From positions 70,145,617 through 70,209,616 of the forward strand of contig NC_087063.1 in NCBI RefSeq assembly GCF_963678635.1: DNA of 64,000 nucleotides. Reading direction: 5' to 3'. A program made the position numbers and the translations under genes. Positions 36,040-45,960 of this stretch are shown one piece after another. The notes beneath the pieces were generated by a model. The model searched no databases. It saw only the letters and a program-made list of their open reading frames with translations, and had not been told where the DNA came from. Source of the stretch: Symsagittifera roscoffensis. Taxonomy: Eukaryota > Xenacoelomorpha > Acoela > Convolutidae. Position 1 is the stretch's first letter, and each line of letters starts with the position of its first letter.

Positions 36040-36632
36040 TTAAGAAATGACTTCTTGATCGAATATTTTTTGTTGTTTAGGGCAATTTTCAAGTGTGGTC
36101 GGATTATTTATTAGATTTTTGACAAGTGGGTTGAGTTTTGTAAAAAATTATTGGGGGCAATTTTTATGGTGATCGGGAGGTCTTCTTTGTCTTTATTTTC
36201 ATTTGTCAAATGATCTGGGGTATTTTTGAGATTTTTATACTTAAGGCTAAATAAAATGGTCGTTCTTTTACTTTAGGCTAATTTAGCATATTTGTTTGGG
36301 GAATATTTGAGGTCTGAGTTGGGGAAATATTGTTGATCTTTGGTTTATTAGATAAGGGAGGGTTATGATATTATGGTGATATTTATTTTAGTTGTCAAGT
36401 TGGAGTGGTTTGCTTATTTTTGACCTGGAGGTCGTAAATTTATAGTTATAGATATGCCTGGAGTTTAATATCGTTCGTCTAGTTGGTTTGTTTTAGAGTT
36501 AGAGAAGGTGACGGATTGGATGAATCCTATTGGCTAATTATGAACTAGAATCGCTGCGTGTTTGTCAGCATGTTATCTTGAAAATTGAAAGTGTAAAATG
36601 TTTCAGAGGTGCAAAGATTATTAAATGTAGAA
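36040..36632 (-). other. Spacer between integrase and accessory ORFs
   Basis: About 590 bp with no open frame above 60 codons on the element's strand. It could hold a splice acceptor or leader for the downstream env/accessory transcript, but I cannot point to a convincing site. Confidence 0.4.
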
Positions 36633-38156
36633 TTAAAGTTGTTTTTGAAATTCAACTTTCTTTAATATTTTAGATTGTGGGATGAATAATTTATAATTTT
36701 TACGTGGTTGATTTCTAAGTCGTGAAGACTCTCTATGTTCTGATTTGTCGATTTGTTCTTGGGGTATTATTTGTTCTGTCATTTTTCTATTTTTTCTTTC
36801 TTTTTGAGATGTATTTTGATCTAGATATTTTGTATTGTTTTTTGTGGTGGTTGATTTTGTATTTTGATTTCCGAGGTGAATATCATTTTGTTCCTTTGTT
36901 GTATTTTCCGTATGTGGGTCATTTTGAATAACTTTTAAACCTGTAAAAGAATATAATTGAGTTAGTTCGCGAAGTGCGTATTCTTTTGGATAATAAGGTA
37001 ATAGGTTATTTCGGTGTTGAACGATTTCTTTTTTGTCTGAGTCGGTGATTTTATATGTGACATCAGTGGGTTTTGTAATTATTTGGTATGGTCCTTTACG
37101 AAGGGGTTGTAACTTTTTTGAAATTCCTTTTTGAGTATTAAAATTGGGTATTAAAACAAATGTTCCAATTTTTAAATCGGAGGCTGGTGTAAAGCGTGAA
37201 TTTATTTGTTCATTAATATTTTGCCTTTGTAACAACTTTTTTGTTACTTTTTGATAAATTTCATTGTGTTTTTTATCTCTATTTAAAATCCATTCGGTGT
37301 GTGTACCGGAGGCTAATTTAAGAATTTGTGGGTGATGAAAATGATCTTCATCGTGTGTATGTAATGGTAGGTTATAACAAATTGAGTCTTTATTTGGTTG
37401 ACAATAACCTTGTACGTTTTTATGAGAGTTTGCTGTAAACATTATTGGTTTGCGTGGCTTTTGGTTAAAAACCATTTCATGTGGTGACATTCCTAGAGTT
37501 GTCGTAATTTGTGAATTATATGCTAAGGGAAATAATTTTACGTCTGCTGACCATTCGGTGTATCTTGTATCATTTCCATTGATGATACATCTGAGATATT
37601 CTTGCAATGAACGGTTCATACCTTCGACTAAGCCGTTTGTCCAAGGTGCGTGAGATGTACGTGGTTTGTGTTTGATGTTATATAAATGACATAGTGTAAT
37701 GATTTCATTATTTATGAACTCTGTACCGTTGTCTGTAACTAAAATTTCTGGTAGTCCGAATTTGGCTATCCAGTGTTCATAGAGTGTTGTGTAAGCGTAA
37801 TAAGCGTTACAATGTGGTACTGGGTTAAGTGCTACATAATGTGTAAATGCGTCAACAATTACCATAATGTAGGAGTTTCCTTCTGATGAGGGTGAAATTG
37901 GTCCTTTAGTATCAAATGAGATACGATGGTTAAAGTACAAACTTTGTCCTTTAAAATCTTGTTTTTGTGCTATTTGTTTTTGATTTGGGAAAGGTTTATT
38001 TAGTTGACATACTATACAGTCATTGCATAGTTTTTTTATCCAAATTGGTGCATTTGGAAAATAAAAGTTTTGTATAAAATTTGAATATGTTTTCTCTGAT
38101 CCAGAGTGTCCTTTAATATTTTGTGTATGTGAAATATTAAAAGCTATGAGAATCAT
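36633..38156 (-). CDS. Retrotransposon integrase (DDE, HHCC, GPY)
   Basis: Inserts the cDNA into host DNA. Residue numbers count from the ATG at 38156. The zinc-binding HHCC is H10, H17, C44 and C47. The catalytic triad is D82 (SFDTKG), D142 (VTDNGTEF) and E178 (GLVEGMN), with exactly 35 residues between the second Asp and the Glu. A GPY/F module (LRKGPYQII) follows at about residues 375-390, and the tail is basic and Gln-rich. The frame is open upstream of that ATG to about 38564, overlapping the end of the RT-RNase H frame by about 20 nt, so the true protein is a pol continuation and the ATG at 38156 is probably not used. All catalytic residues are intact. Confidence 0.95.
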   Translation of the reverse strand: MILIAFNISHTQNIKGHSGSEKTYSNFIQNFYFPNAPIWIKKLCNDCIVCQLNKPFPNQKQIAQKQDFKGQSLYFNHRISFDTKGPISPSSEGNSYIMVIVDAFTHYVALNPVPHCNAYYAYTTLYEHWIAKFGLPEILVTDNGTEFINNEIITLCHLYNIKHKPRTSHAPWTNGLVEGMNRSLQEYLRCIINGNDTRYTEWSADVKLFPLAYNSQITTTLGMSPHEMVFNQKPRKPIMFTANSHKNVQGYCQPNKDSICYNLPLHTHDEDHFHHPQILKLASGTHTEWILNRDKKHNEIYQKVTKKLLQRQNINEQINSRFTPASDLKIGTFVLIPNFNTQKGISKKLQPLRKGPYQIITKPTDVTYKITDSDKKEIVQHRNNLLPYYPKEYALRELTQLYSFTGLKVIQNDPHTENTTKEQNDIHLGNQNTKSTTTKNNTKYLDQNTSQKERKNRKMTEQIIPQEQIDKSEHRESSRLRNQPRKNYKLFIPQSKILKKVEFQKQL

Positions 38157-38545
38157 ACTTAAAGGGAGACAGGGAACTGTAGATTCATTTAGTTTGTATT
38201 CTAGAATGTCTGTGTTTTCGTTAATTGTTGTATTATTGAATTTTCGAAAATATCGGAGGAGTGTTCTATTTCCTAAAATAGTTGTATCTGCCTTGACGGG
38301 TTTAGTTTTATATTTGTGCCATGATTTTAGTTGTCGAATTACTGGGTCAAGATTTTGATATTGTTTCAGTGTTGAAATTGTAATTGCTTCTGTTGGGGGG
38401 AGAAAAATGTTTTCAATTTCTAATTTAGATAAGGGTATTGTATCAAGTGGGTCATGGAGGTCAAAAACTTGATTTATTGTGTATTTTGAATCGTTTGTTT
38501 GTGGTCCTGATAAGTTTATTTTATCAGTTAAATTTTCTTTTTCAA

Positions 38546-40297
38546 TTAGTGAAAATTGTCTTTTTTAGGCGGGTGTTGTTTTATTATTTTGTGTTGGGTG
38601 TTATTTTTTATCCATTGTGAATATGGGATTGGCTTAAAAGTTGATGTTCCAAGTAGATCAACTTCATAGTGATTATTTTGACAATCTAAATAAAGTTGGA
38701 AATGTTGTAAATTATTTATTTGTGATTGTTCAACGTCAGTTTTTACTGCATATTTGCACTTTAGTCGGGGTGATGTTTCATTTTCTGCAAGGTAGAATTT
38801 TATATTTTTGGGTATTTCGACTGTGGTTTTACGTGTAAGTAATTCAGGTGGCGTATTTCGACTTAAAGTGTCTGGTAATGCAAGATTTTTTCCTGCGGTC
38901 CAAACTATATGTAAGTTTGGGAATTTCATTAAAATTAGTTGAAATCTATAAACTCGGTGGTTTGGATTAGACTTTTGTGTAAAAAGAAAGATGATTGGTT
39001 TATGGTCTGTGAATAGAACTGTGGGATGTTTTGATCCAAGTATCAGAAATTCATATTCTGTTAGTGTATATATTATGGCTGTACATTCTCTCATTAGAGT
39101 TGAGAGTCGTAGCTCTGCTTGAGTGAATAATCGAGAATTTGCTGATATGAGGTTCATTTTATTTGTACCATTATGTGATTGTAATAATGCTGCGCCGATG
39201 CCAAAGTTCGAAGCATCGCACATTGCATAAAATGGTTGATTTGAATCTGGAATTGTGTTTGAAATTTGTTCAGTTAGAAGTTTTTTAATTTCTTCAAATC
39301 GTGCTTGATGTTCTGTATTCCATTCAAAATTATTTTGTTGTCTAAGTATATTATAGAATGGTCGTAGATATAATTGCATTTTATAAACATATTTGCTTAA
39401 AAAGTTTAACATTCCAAGGAATTCTTGGATTTTCTTTTTATTTGTTGGTGGTTGGAATTTTTGAATAGCGTCTATACGTGATTTCAATGGAGTGATTGTT
39501 TTTCTTTCTATATTATGTCCTAAGAATTTAACTTTTGTCAAAAAGAAGTGTGATTTATCGGGGGCGGCCTTCAGATTTTCGTTCTGAAGTATTTGGTGAT
39601 ATTGTTCTAAAACATTGAACATTTCCTCTTTTGTCTGTGATTGCATAAAAACATCGTCTAAATAGGTGATTGCGTTTTTCTTGAGTATTAGTGGTCGAAA
39701 AATTTTGCTCATAAAAGCTGAAAATGCTGCTGGTCCTATGGATATTCCATAGAATAAGCGGTTGAATTCGTATTGTTGGTTTCCAATAACAAATTGTGTT
39801 AAACGTCGTGATTGTTCATCTAATGGCATTTGATTATATGCACTATTCATATCGGCGGTGGTAAAGTATTTTCCGTTTATTTTTGTTAAAATAACTTGTA
39901 TTGGTTCAATGGGCCAATTACACTTTGATTCATCTATGAGTGAGTTGAGGTATCTAGCATCGAGAACAAATTTTAATGATTCTCCTTTGGCTAGAATGAT
40001 AACAGGGTTGATAAATGTGTTGCCTTTTGGTTGTTCTTCTTTGTTTACTGGTGATATAATGTTGTATTGTTCTAAAATGTCGAGTAATCTGTTCACTTTA
40101 TCGTGTAAGTGAATTGGTACTTTACTTGCTCTTTGTTTTTTGAAAACTGCGTCTGGTTTTAATGGGAGATGTAGTGATGAGCTGATTTTGCCAACATCAA
40201 ATTTGGATGTTGCATAGACTGATGAATATTTAATTAGCTGTTTGGCTAGTTTTTCAAATTCTTCTTGTGTTATTTGTGAATGTTGGAAATTAAACAT
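38546..40297 (-). CDS. Reverse transcriptase-RNase H of Ty3/gypsy pol
   Basis: Copies the element RNA into DNA and degrades the RNA strand. The RT core carries the catalytic YLDD box (residues about 208-213 from 40297) and conserved blocks such as NPVIILAKG, FTTADMNSAY and FVIGNQQYEFNRLFYG. RNase H follows from about residue 350, with D in AMCDAS, E in LMRECTA, D in LFTDHKP and a downstream D in LPDTLSRN. The frame does not begin at 40297. It is open upstream to an in-frame TAA at 40492-40490, and beyond that to 40714. It ends at CAC TAA just after an A6 run where the integrase frame (-1) begins. Pol is thus split into three open segments. Confidence 0.95.
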   Translation of the reverse strand: MFNFQHSQITQEEFEKLAKQLIKYSSVYATSKFDVGKISSSLHLPLKPDAVFKKQRASKVPIHLHDKVNRLLDILEQYNIISPVNKEEQPKGNTFINPVIILAKGESLKFVLDARYLNSLIDESKCNWPIEPIQVILTKINGKYFTTADMNSAYNQMPLDEQSRRLTQFVIGNQQYEFNRLFYGISIGPAAFSAFMSKIFRPLILKKNAITYLDDVFMQSQTKEEMFNVLEQYHQILQNENLKAAPDKSHFFLTKVKFLGHNIERKTITPLKSRIDAIQKFQPPTNKKKIQEFLGMLNFLSKYVYKMQLYLRPFYNILRQQNNFEWNTEHQARFEEIKKLLTEQISNTIPDSNQPFYAMCDASNFGIGAALLQSHNGTNKMNLISANSRLFTQAELRLSTLMRECTAIIYTLTEYEFLILGSKHPTVLFTDHKPIIFLFTQKSNPNHRVYRFQLILMKFPNLHIVWTAGKNLALPDTLSRNTPPELLTRKTTVEIPKNIKFYLAENETSPRLKCKYAVKTDVEQSQINNLQHFQLYLDCQNNHYEVDLLGTSTFKPIPYSQWIKNNTQHKIIKQHPPKKDNFH

Positions 40298-40489
40298 TGT
40301 TAAAAATTTCTGTTGATTCTCTGTGTAGTTACTTATGTTGAATGTAGGTTTGAAATATGGGGTTTTTGTGAAATAATCCGTATTTCTGTTTTCGTTACTT
40401 ATTATATTATTTATAGATAATTCTTCATTAAGGATTGTGGATTGGCAAATATCTAGTAATTGGAGTATATTATTTACACGATATGCTTT

Positions 40490-40714
40490 TTAGTGTATTG
40501 GTGATATTGTAGCGTTGGTTTCGCAATAGCCTAAAAGTCCTAAAGGTAGTGTTACTTGATAGGGTGTATTGTTGTATACTTGTAGAGATATAATATCTGA
40601 ATTCGAGTTTTTCAAATATTTTATTGATGAGATTGTGATTTTGAAAAATTTATGAATAGGTTTGAATTCAAAATCTGACATATAAAATTTTTGTTTTGTT
40701 TTGCTTTTTATCAT
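40490..40714 (-). CDS. Protease-RT linker segment of pol, in the +1 frame to Gag-Pro
   Basis: A 74-codon frame overlapping the end of Gag-Pro by 47 nt (40668-40714) and lying in the same phase as RT. Its content (LQVYNNTPYQVTLPLGLLGY) fits the segment between protease and RT in Ty3/gypsy pol. The gag-pol junction therefore appears to use a +1 shift, as in Ty3. The segment ends at TAA (40492-40490), after which the same frame continues open through 40297. The stop is either a point mutation or a readthrough site. Confidence 0.7.
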   Translation of the reverse strand: MIKSKTKQKFYMSDFEFKPIHKFFKITISSIKYLKNSNSDIISLQVYNNTPYQVTLPLGLLGYCETNATISPIH

Positions 40715-43700
40715 ATTGGTGAACTTGCTTTATTGAAAAAATGTATATGTTTCCTGATAGTGGTTTCAAGTGTTTTCTTTGTTGGTTATATATTGGATAG
40801 AATTTTGAAAAGAATGGTGGTTGTTTATTTAATCTTTGAAAAAATGTTAGGGATGTGTCTTTTGTTTTTGTATATTTATCTTTGATTAATATTTTACTAT
40901 TCAAGATGTTGATTGTTGGTATATATTTAGAGATAAATGGTATTCCAATGATATTGTGTTTAATATCAGTGATATGGAATATTTGTTTAAATGGTTTGGT
41001 TAAAATTTTGTTTTGCTCCATTGTTCTTGTGGGGAGAAGAAATAATTGAATTTTTCCGTAGTTTATTAATGTTGATTCTTGTGCTGTTGCTAGTTTGCTG
41101 GAGATTTCAAGAGGTGTTAGCTTTGGGTGTAATGTTTTTATTTCATTCCATGTGGGAATGTTTATTATATTTGATTCTGCTCCTGAATCAATTAAAAAAT
41201 CAATTTCAAGATCTGGTGGTTGAAATTCTTTGCTTCTTGGACTTTCTAAAAGAAATGGTATTGTACAAATTTTTTCTTTGGGTTGTTCTTTTTGTATGTT
41301 TTGATAGATGTGATTTGTATTCAAGCATTTTGTTTTTTCGTTCTCATTGGGTTGATTTGTAGTGTTTATTTCATTAGTTTTTTGTGTCGTCGGTGTGGAA
41401 TGGACGGGTTCAATATAATAATTGTGAAGGAGTTCTGATTGATTCTCATATATGTGTGATGAAAAAGGAGGTTGTTCATATATAACAGGATCATAGTCAT
41501 TTTCGACTTTTATCATATTGATGGAGAGAGTGTTTTCTGCATCGCTTTCTGAATCTGATGATCCACAGTTTATTTGATTGAGTTGTAACGTATCAGTTAC
41601 TGTGTCATCAATACCTGGAGGGTCTGATGTTGTTTCTGGATTAGATTGTACTTGATTAATATGTCTTTGATGTTTAGGTGTACTACTTCTGTGGCGATTA
41701 TTAGAATGATTATAGTTATTATTATTCCGGTGTGGTGATTGGGAATAATTTCTATAACGATTATTATAACTTGAGTGTCGGTTTTGTGAATTATTTCGCG
41801 ATCTGTTTTGGTAATTATTGTTTGGTCTGTTATAGTTCGATCTATTATATGAGTTATTCCTTGATTGATTGTTCGGGTAATTCTGGTTTCGGTTGTTTGA
41901 ATAACTTCTATTCCGATTATTGGAGTAGTTTCTATTCCTATTGTATGATGAATTTCGTGATTGATTGTTTGGATAGTAATTATTTCTTGATTGGGAATTA
42001 GATCTAGAAACAAATCGTTGTGTATTTGAATTTGATCTGGAGTAGTTATTTCGACTATTTGGTCTATTGTAGTGATTTTGTGATGAAATTTGCGTGTTTC
42101 TTCGTTCTGGTGATCTTCCTCTATAACTTGAGTTATATGGTGATTGATTTCTTGTATAATTTGTATTGTTCGGGAGTGGTTTTCCTGAACTGTTGTTGCT
42201 GTAGACAGTTTTGTTCGGTAGATTTTGATCTTTTTTCATGTATTGATAGAATGATTTATTTGGTTCTTTATATTTTTGAGGTTTATTTTGATTGTCTTGC
42301 TGTTTTTGTCTACATTCAGAAATACTATGTCCGTATCGTCGGCAATAATTACACCATTTTTTGAAAGATGGTTTGCCTTTAAAGTTTGGGTTTTTTTCGT
42401 AAATATTGAGTATTTCAGTGATTTTTTCAACGAGGTCTGTATCTGATTCCTGTATATTGTTTATATTTGTGGAAGCTGTTTCAATTCTGTTAACGTATTG
42501 TAATTTCAGATTTTCCGTTTCTTCGAGTTTCATTGTGATTTCTGCTTGTTCTAGTTTGTCTACTAGTTTTCGAAAATCTAAATCGGGTTCTCGAATTGAA
42601 GAAGGATGGGATGCTCTCTTTTTTATTGCTATTTTCCTTAATTGTGGTGTTAAGGTCATCATTAAGATTTCTGTCATCTTTGTGTTTTTATAGTCATGTG
42701 TATTTAATGAATATGCTTTTCGAACTAGTGTTTCGATTCGTACTGCTAATTGCTTGATGGTTTCGTTTGGTAATCTGCGAATTTCATTACATAAAACTCT
42801 TTGTTGTTGTTTGTTTCTTTCGGAGTCAAACATTTTTGAAAATTCTTGTGTAAACCTTTTCCAATTTGATTTTATTTCTATAGGCAATACTGAAAACCAT
42901 TTTTGGGCTGCGCCATCTAAAGTTGTTTGTATTAACGCTGTGCGTCGATGTATCCAATTTTGATGTAGTGGCGTATTAATTGGTTCAGGTCCTATATTTA
43001 AAATCAAATTTGCTGTTACTGCATTTAAATAATCTTCTACAGAATATTCAGGGTCTGTTCCTGTGAATACCATTAAAGGTTTATTTGATGTTATTGATGA
43101 TCCACCCATAAGGTATGGATTCATTGTCATTTGTAATGGTTCTGCTGCATTTGGCATTTGAGAAAAATTTGAAAGTTGATTTCTTGTTATTTCGTGTTGT
43201 TGAAGATAATATGGGAGTGGTATTTCATTTTGCATTTGTGTTGGTTGGTACGAGTTTGCAATCATTGGGTTTTGTTGCTGAATTGGTTGAAAAGATTGTG
43301 TATTAATTGGGTTTTGTTGCTGAATTGGTTGTTGATTTTGTGTATCTATTGGTTGTGGAGAAAAAATTCTATTATATGTATGTGGTTTCTGTATTCCTTG
43401 TCCACGATATTCTTGATTATAGGGTGCAAATATATCTGGTTGTAAGAAATCATCATCTGAGGATAAGTAATCCATTTGATAAGATGTTTGTTTTTTATTT
43501 TTATTTTGTTGAAAAAATGGATAGTTTTCACTACGATCCTGTGGAGGATGTAAATTTGTTTGGAAATTTACTGAATTAGGTGGTGCCATTGGGTTATCCC
43601 AGTTTCGAGATCTTGTATAATTACTAAAATTTTTTCGTGGTTGATAATTTGTTTTTGATGGATGTGTGTAATTATAATTATGGTCTGCAAAGTTGTTTCT

Positions 43701-44882
43701 AGTGAATGTTTTGCGTGTTTTTGGCGGTATTGTCATGGGTCTGTATGTTTGGTAATCCATGTGTGAATATTTTGGGGCAACCGAAGGTTTAACGGTTGAT
43801 TGTAAGGTTACCTGTGTTTGTGAAGGGTTTGTATTTCTTGGTGTTGTTAAGTTTGGACGTATTGGTGAAATACTTTGTTGTGTAGTTGTTGTGTGTACGA
43901 TTTCTTCATTTATGAAGTGTGATGGTGTCTGGATATCTTGTTGAGTAAGATTCCTAGTTCCATTGCGGTTTTCATTGTGTATGACTGTAGAGTTTAAACT
44001 ACTATTTTGCATATCGGGTAAAAATGTATTATAGTTTAATGGTGTTGCATCAATGGTTAATGGTATTACTCTTACATAATCTCTTATATAAGATATCGTA
44101 CTTATTGCTTGGCTTGAGATTGATTGTGGGAAGTTTATAAATGCAGGATGAGACCATTCGGGGTCCCAAACATAGTCTGATTGTTCTGTGATAGCAGTAT
44201 CATCGTTTGAGTTCTGGGGTCTAAAATTTTTTCTTGCTTGTGAAATTAAATCAATATTATGTGTGAAATAATCTATTATGAACCATGCCAAAATTTTTTG
44301 TAAGTTGTGTTTTGTATGTTGTGAAACTTCATCTTTCGTGAAATTTTCTTTAATTATATTTAGAAAACTAGAGAGTAGTGTGATTTCATGTCGTACTCTT
44401 ATATGTTTAGATGTTTCTGTCGGTGAGACATTTGGTATCTGGATTTCGTTTTCTAATATCGAGATATAACTATATATTATCGCAAAAACTTCATTGGTGA
44501 ATATGGAGTTTGCTCTTTGTGAGTTATGATATTGGATGCTTTTTATATATTCTGAGAATACTTTTGAAAATTCTAAATCAAGGTCGTCTGTTTGAATTAT
44601 ATATTTACTGTGATTCTGGTTTGGTGAGCTGAATTCTATGGAGTAGATTCCGTATTGTTGTGTTAGGTTACATATATCTTTTAGATAGTGATCGATAATT
44701 TGTCTTTTGATTTTTACATCTGGGAACTCTGTTTTACATGGACTGATTCCGGGTTCAAACAAATTTAAGAGTAAATTTTTGCAAAATATATGCTGTCCTA
44801 TATCAGTGGTTGCATCTACTATAAAGGGGAAGATATCATCATCATCTGGACTTTCCTCACCTGGGGTGTGCGTTGAGCTCAT
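40668..44882 (-). CDS. gag: Gag-protease polyprotein, 1404 residues
   Basis: Forms the virus-like particle and matures it. The first roughly 600 residues are an unusual N-terminal extension, rich in Gln, Pro, Asn and Ser from about residue 310. A Ty3/gypsy capsid-like domain spans about 600-800 (FTGTDPEYSVEDYL, AAQKWFSVLP, LPNETIKQLAVRIETLVRKA). A single CX2CX4HX4C zinc knuckle (CNYCRRYGHSISEC) lies at about 844-857. A long Arg/Asn/Ser/Tyr-rich tract covers about 895-1080, probably RNA-binding. A retropepsin follows with the DSG active site (LIDSGAESN, about 1229) and an IIGIPFI block. Typical Gag-Pro is 400-700 residues, so this is very long. Its start overlaps the upstream basic ORF by 26 nt. 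Confidence 0.92.
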   Translation of the reverse strand: MSSTHTPGEESPDDDDIFPFIVDATTDIGQHIFCKNLLLNLFEPGISPCKTEFPDVKIKRQIIDHYLKDICNLTQQYGIYSIEFSSPNQNHSKYIIQTDDLDLEFSKVFSEYIKSIQYHNSQRANSIFTNEVFAIIYSYISILENEIQIPNVSPTETSKHIRVRHEITLLSSFLNIIKENFTKDEVSQHTKHNLQKILAWFIIDYFTHNIDLISQARKNFRPQNSNDDTAITEQSDYVWDPEWSHPAFINFPQSISSQAISTISYIRDYVRVIPLTIDATPLNYNTFLPDMQNSSLNSTVIHNENRNGTRNLTQQDIQTPSHFINEEIVHTTTTQQSISPIRPNLTTPRNTNPSQTQVTLQSTVKPSVAPKYSHMDYQTYRPMTIPPKTRKTFTRNNFADHNYNYTHPSKTNYQPRKNFSNYTRSRNWDNPMAPPNSVNFQTNLHPPQDRSENYPFFQQNKNKKQTSYQMDYLSSDDDFLQPDIFAPYNQEYRGQGIQKPHTYNRIFSPQPIDTQNQQPIQQQNPINTQSFQPIQQQNPMIANSYQPTQMQNEIPLPYYLQQHEITRNQLSNFSQMPNAAEPLQMTMNPYLMGGSSITSNKPLMVFTGTDPEYSVEDYLNAVTANLILNIGPEPINTPLHQNWIHRRTALIQTTLDGAAQKWFSVLPIEIKSNWKRFTQEFSKMFDSERNKQQQRVLCNEIRRLPNETIKQLAVRIETLVRKAYSLNTHDYKNTKMTEILMMTLTPQLRKIAIKKRASHPSSIREPDLDFRKLVDKLEQAEITMKLEETENLKLQYVNRIETASTNINNIQESDTDLVEKITEILNIYEKNPNFKGKPSFKKWCNYCRRYGHSISECRQKQQDNQNKPQKYKEPNKSFYQYMKKDQNLPNKTVYSNNSSGKPLPNNTNYTRNQSPYNSSYRGRSPERRNTQISSQNHYNRPNSRNNYSRSNSNTQRFVSRSNSQSRNNYYPNNQSRNSSYNRNRNYSNNRNRSYSNNRNQNYPNNQSRNNSYNRSNYNRPNNNYQNRSRNNSQNRHSSYNNRYRNYSQSPHRNNNNYNHSNNRHRSSTPKHQRHINQVQSNPETTSDPPGIDDTVTDTLQLNQINCGSSDSESDAENTLSINMIKVENDYDPVIYEQPPFSSHIYENQSELLHNYYIEPVHSTPTTQKTNEINTTNQPNENEKTKCLNTNHIYQNIQKEQPKEKICTIPFLLESPRSKEFQPPDLEIDFLIDSGAESNIINIPTWNEIKTLHPKLTPLEISSKLATAQESTLINYGKIQLFLLPTRTMEQNKILTKPFKQIFHITDIKHNIIGIPFISKYIPTINILNSKILIKDKYTKTKDTSLTFFQRLNKQPPFFSKFYPIYNQQRKHLKPLSGNIYIFSIKQVHQYDKKQNKTKILYVRF

Positions 44883-45324
44883 TTTTTCGTTCGATGACTG
44901 TTAATATGTAATTATCAATGTGTCTAATTGGTTGATTCCAATTGTATAAATGTACTGGTTTGTGTTTATACTGCTTTTTTATTCTTCTTTTTCCTCTTTT
45001 TGATGAATTTGAAGTTGTTTCTGAGTCAGAGAAATATAATTGATCGTGAATTGGGCAATTTTTATCTATTGATTCTTTTAGTTTATAAAGTTCGTCTAAA
45101 CTGTTGGTTTCTGATTCTGAAAATGCGTTTCGATTTTTTGAAAATCTTTTTCGTGTTATTTGTCTTTGTTTAGTTATTATTTTTCTCTTTAATGTTTGTC
45201 GTTTTGTTCTAATGTATCCAACTGTTTGTGTATGAGGTGTGATTACAAGGTCGTATTTTTTGTTATTTATTTCACAATTGTGTAAAACGATTGTTTGTTT
45301 ATTTCCTAGGTTTTTAAATGACAT
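44857..45324 (-). CDS. Basic 155-residue ORF upstream of gag
   Basis: A complete ORF starting MSFKNLGNK, rich in Lys and Arg (RTKRQTLKRKIITKQRQITRKR around residues 39-60) with an acidic/Ser segment in the middle (SDSETTSNSS). Its last codons overlap the gag start by 26 nt in a different frame. The composition suggests a nucleic-acid-binding or nuclear protein. No standard Ty3/gypsy gene occupies this position. I do not recognise a family. The overlap suggests translational coupling to gag or leaky scanning. Confidence 0.6.
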   Translation of the reverse strand: MSFKNLGNKQTIVLHNCEINNKKYDLVITPHTQTVGYIRTKRQTLKRKIITKQRQITRKRFSKNRNAFSESETNSLDELYKLKESIDKNCPIHDQLYFSDSETTSNSSKRGKRRIKKQYKHKPVHLYNWNQPIRHIDNYILTVIERKNELNAHPR

Positions 45325-45419
45325 AAGGTTTAGGATGACGGGTGCAAAAGGTTGTTAAATGATTTCTATTTGCTTAAACTGTTAGTCCTTACGATTTTTT
45401 GGTTAGCTTAACCTGGGTC

Positions 45420-45800
45420 TATTTGTTCAGGGTTGGAGAGAAAAGTATATCGATTCCGAAGAATGATTTTATACTTTCTCGTGGCTAGTATAAGCTAAGG
45501 TTTTAACTTACTTAATCTTACTTAAGGGTAGTGATTGTGTTCAGGGTTGGAGAATAGTAAATCGATCCACAAGGTTCAGGTATAATTAGAACGCGAGTAG
45601 TTCGTTAGATACTATTTTAAACTTACTAAGTCTAAGATTTATCCTGGGTCTGGTAAGAGGGGGGATCAAGTGAAGGATGAATAACCGAAGTTCTTCACTG
45701 TTTATCCTAATTTGAATGATTAGTTTTGTTCAAAAATTTCTATTAGTCCTGGGTTTTTAGAAAGGGTTGGATAGTGAATCGACGTTTGAGGTCGTTAGAC
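45420..45800 (-). repeat. Three-copy leader repeat
   Basis: On the + strand, variants of TTCAGGGTTGGAGAATAGTA with ATCGAT or ATCGAC following occur at about 45428, 45540 and 45766, each preceded by CTGGGT-type sequence. Spacing is irregular (about 110 and 225 bp). Confidence 0.6.
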
Positions 45801-45839
45801 ACTAGTTAAGTGGGTGGGGGAGAACAAAGTTGTTCTTTT

Positions 45840-45960
45840 TGATCCAAGGATAGGCCTTGATGATCAAGTTTTAAATTTAATTAAATAGAAAATTATTTAA
45901 GATCCAAGGATAAGCCTTGATGATCTGATTTTAAAATTAAGTGAATTTAAGTTTAAAATG
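45840..45960 (-). repeat. Two-copy tandem repeat, 60-bp unit
   Basis: GATCCAAGGATAGGCCTTGA followed by TGATC and an AT-rich tail (45841) is repeated as GATCCAAGGATAAGCCTTGA (45901). Confidence 0.85.

Noticed and set aside
36722-44904. Plus-strand ORFs across the retrotransposon
   Set aside because: They are antisense to gag-pol ORFs with clear catalytic motifs, and their content is hydrophobic and patternless.
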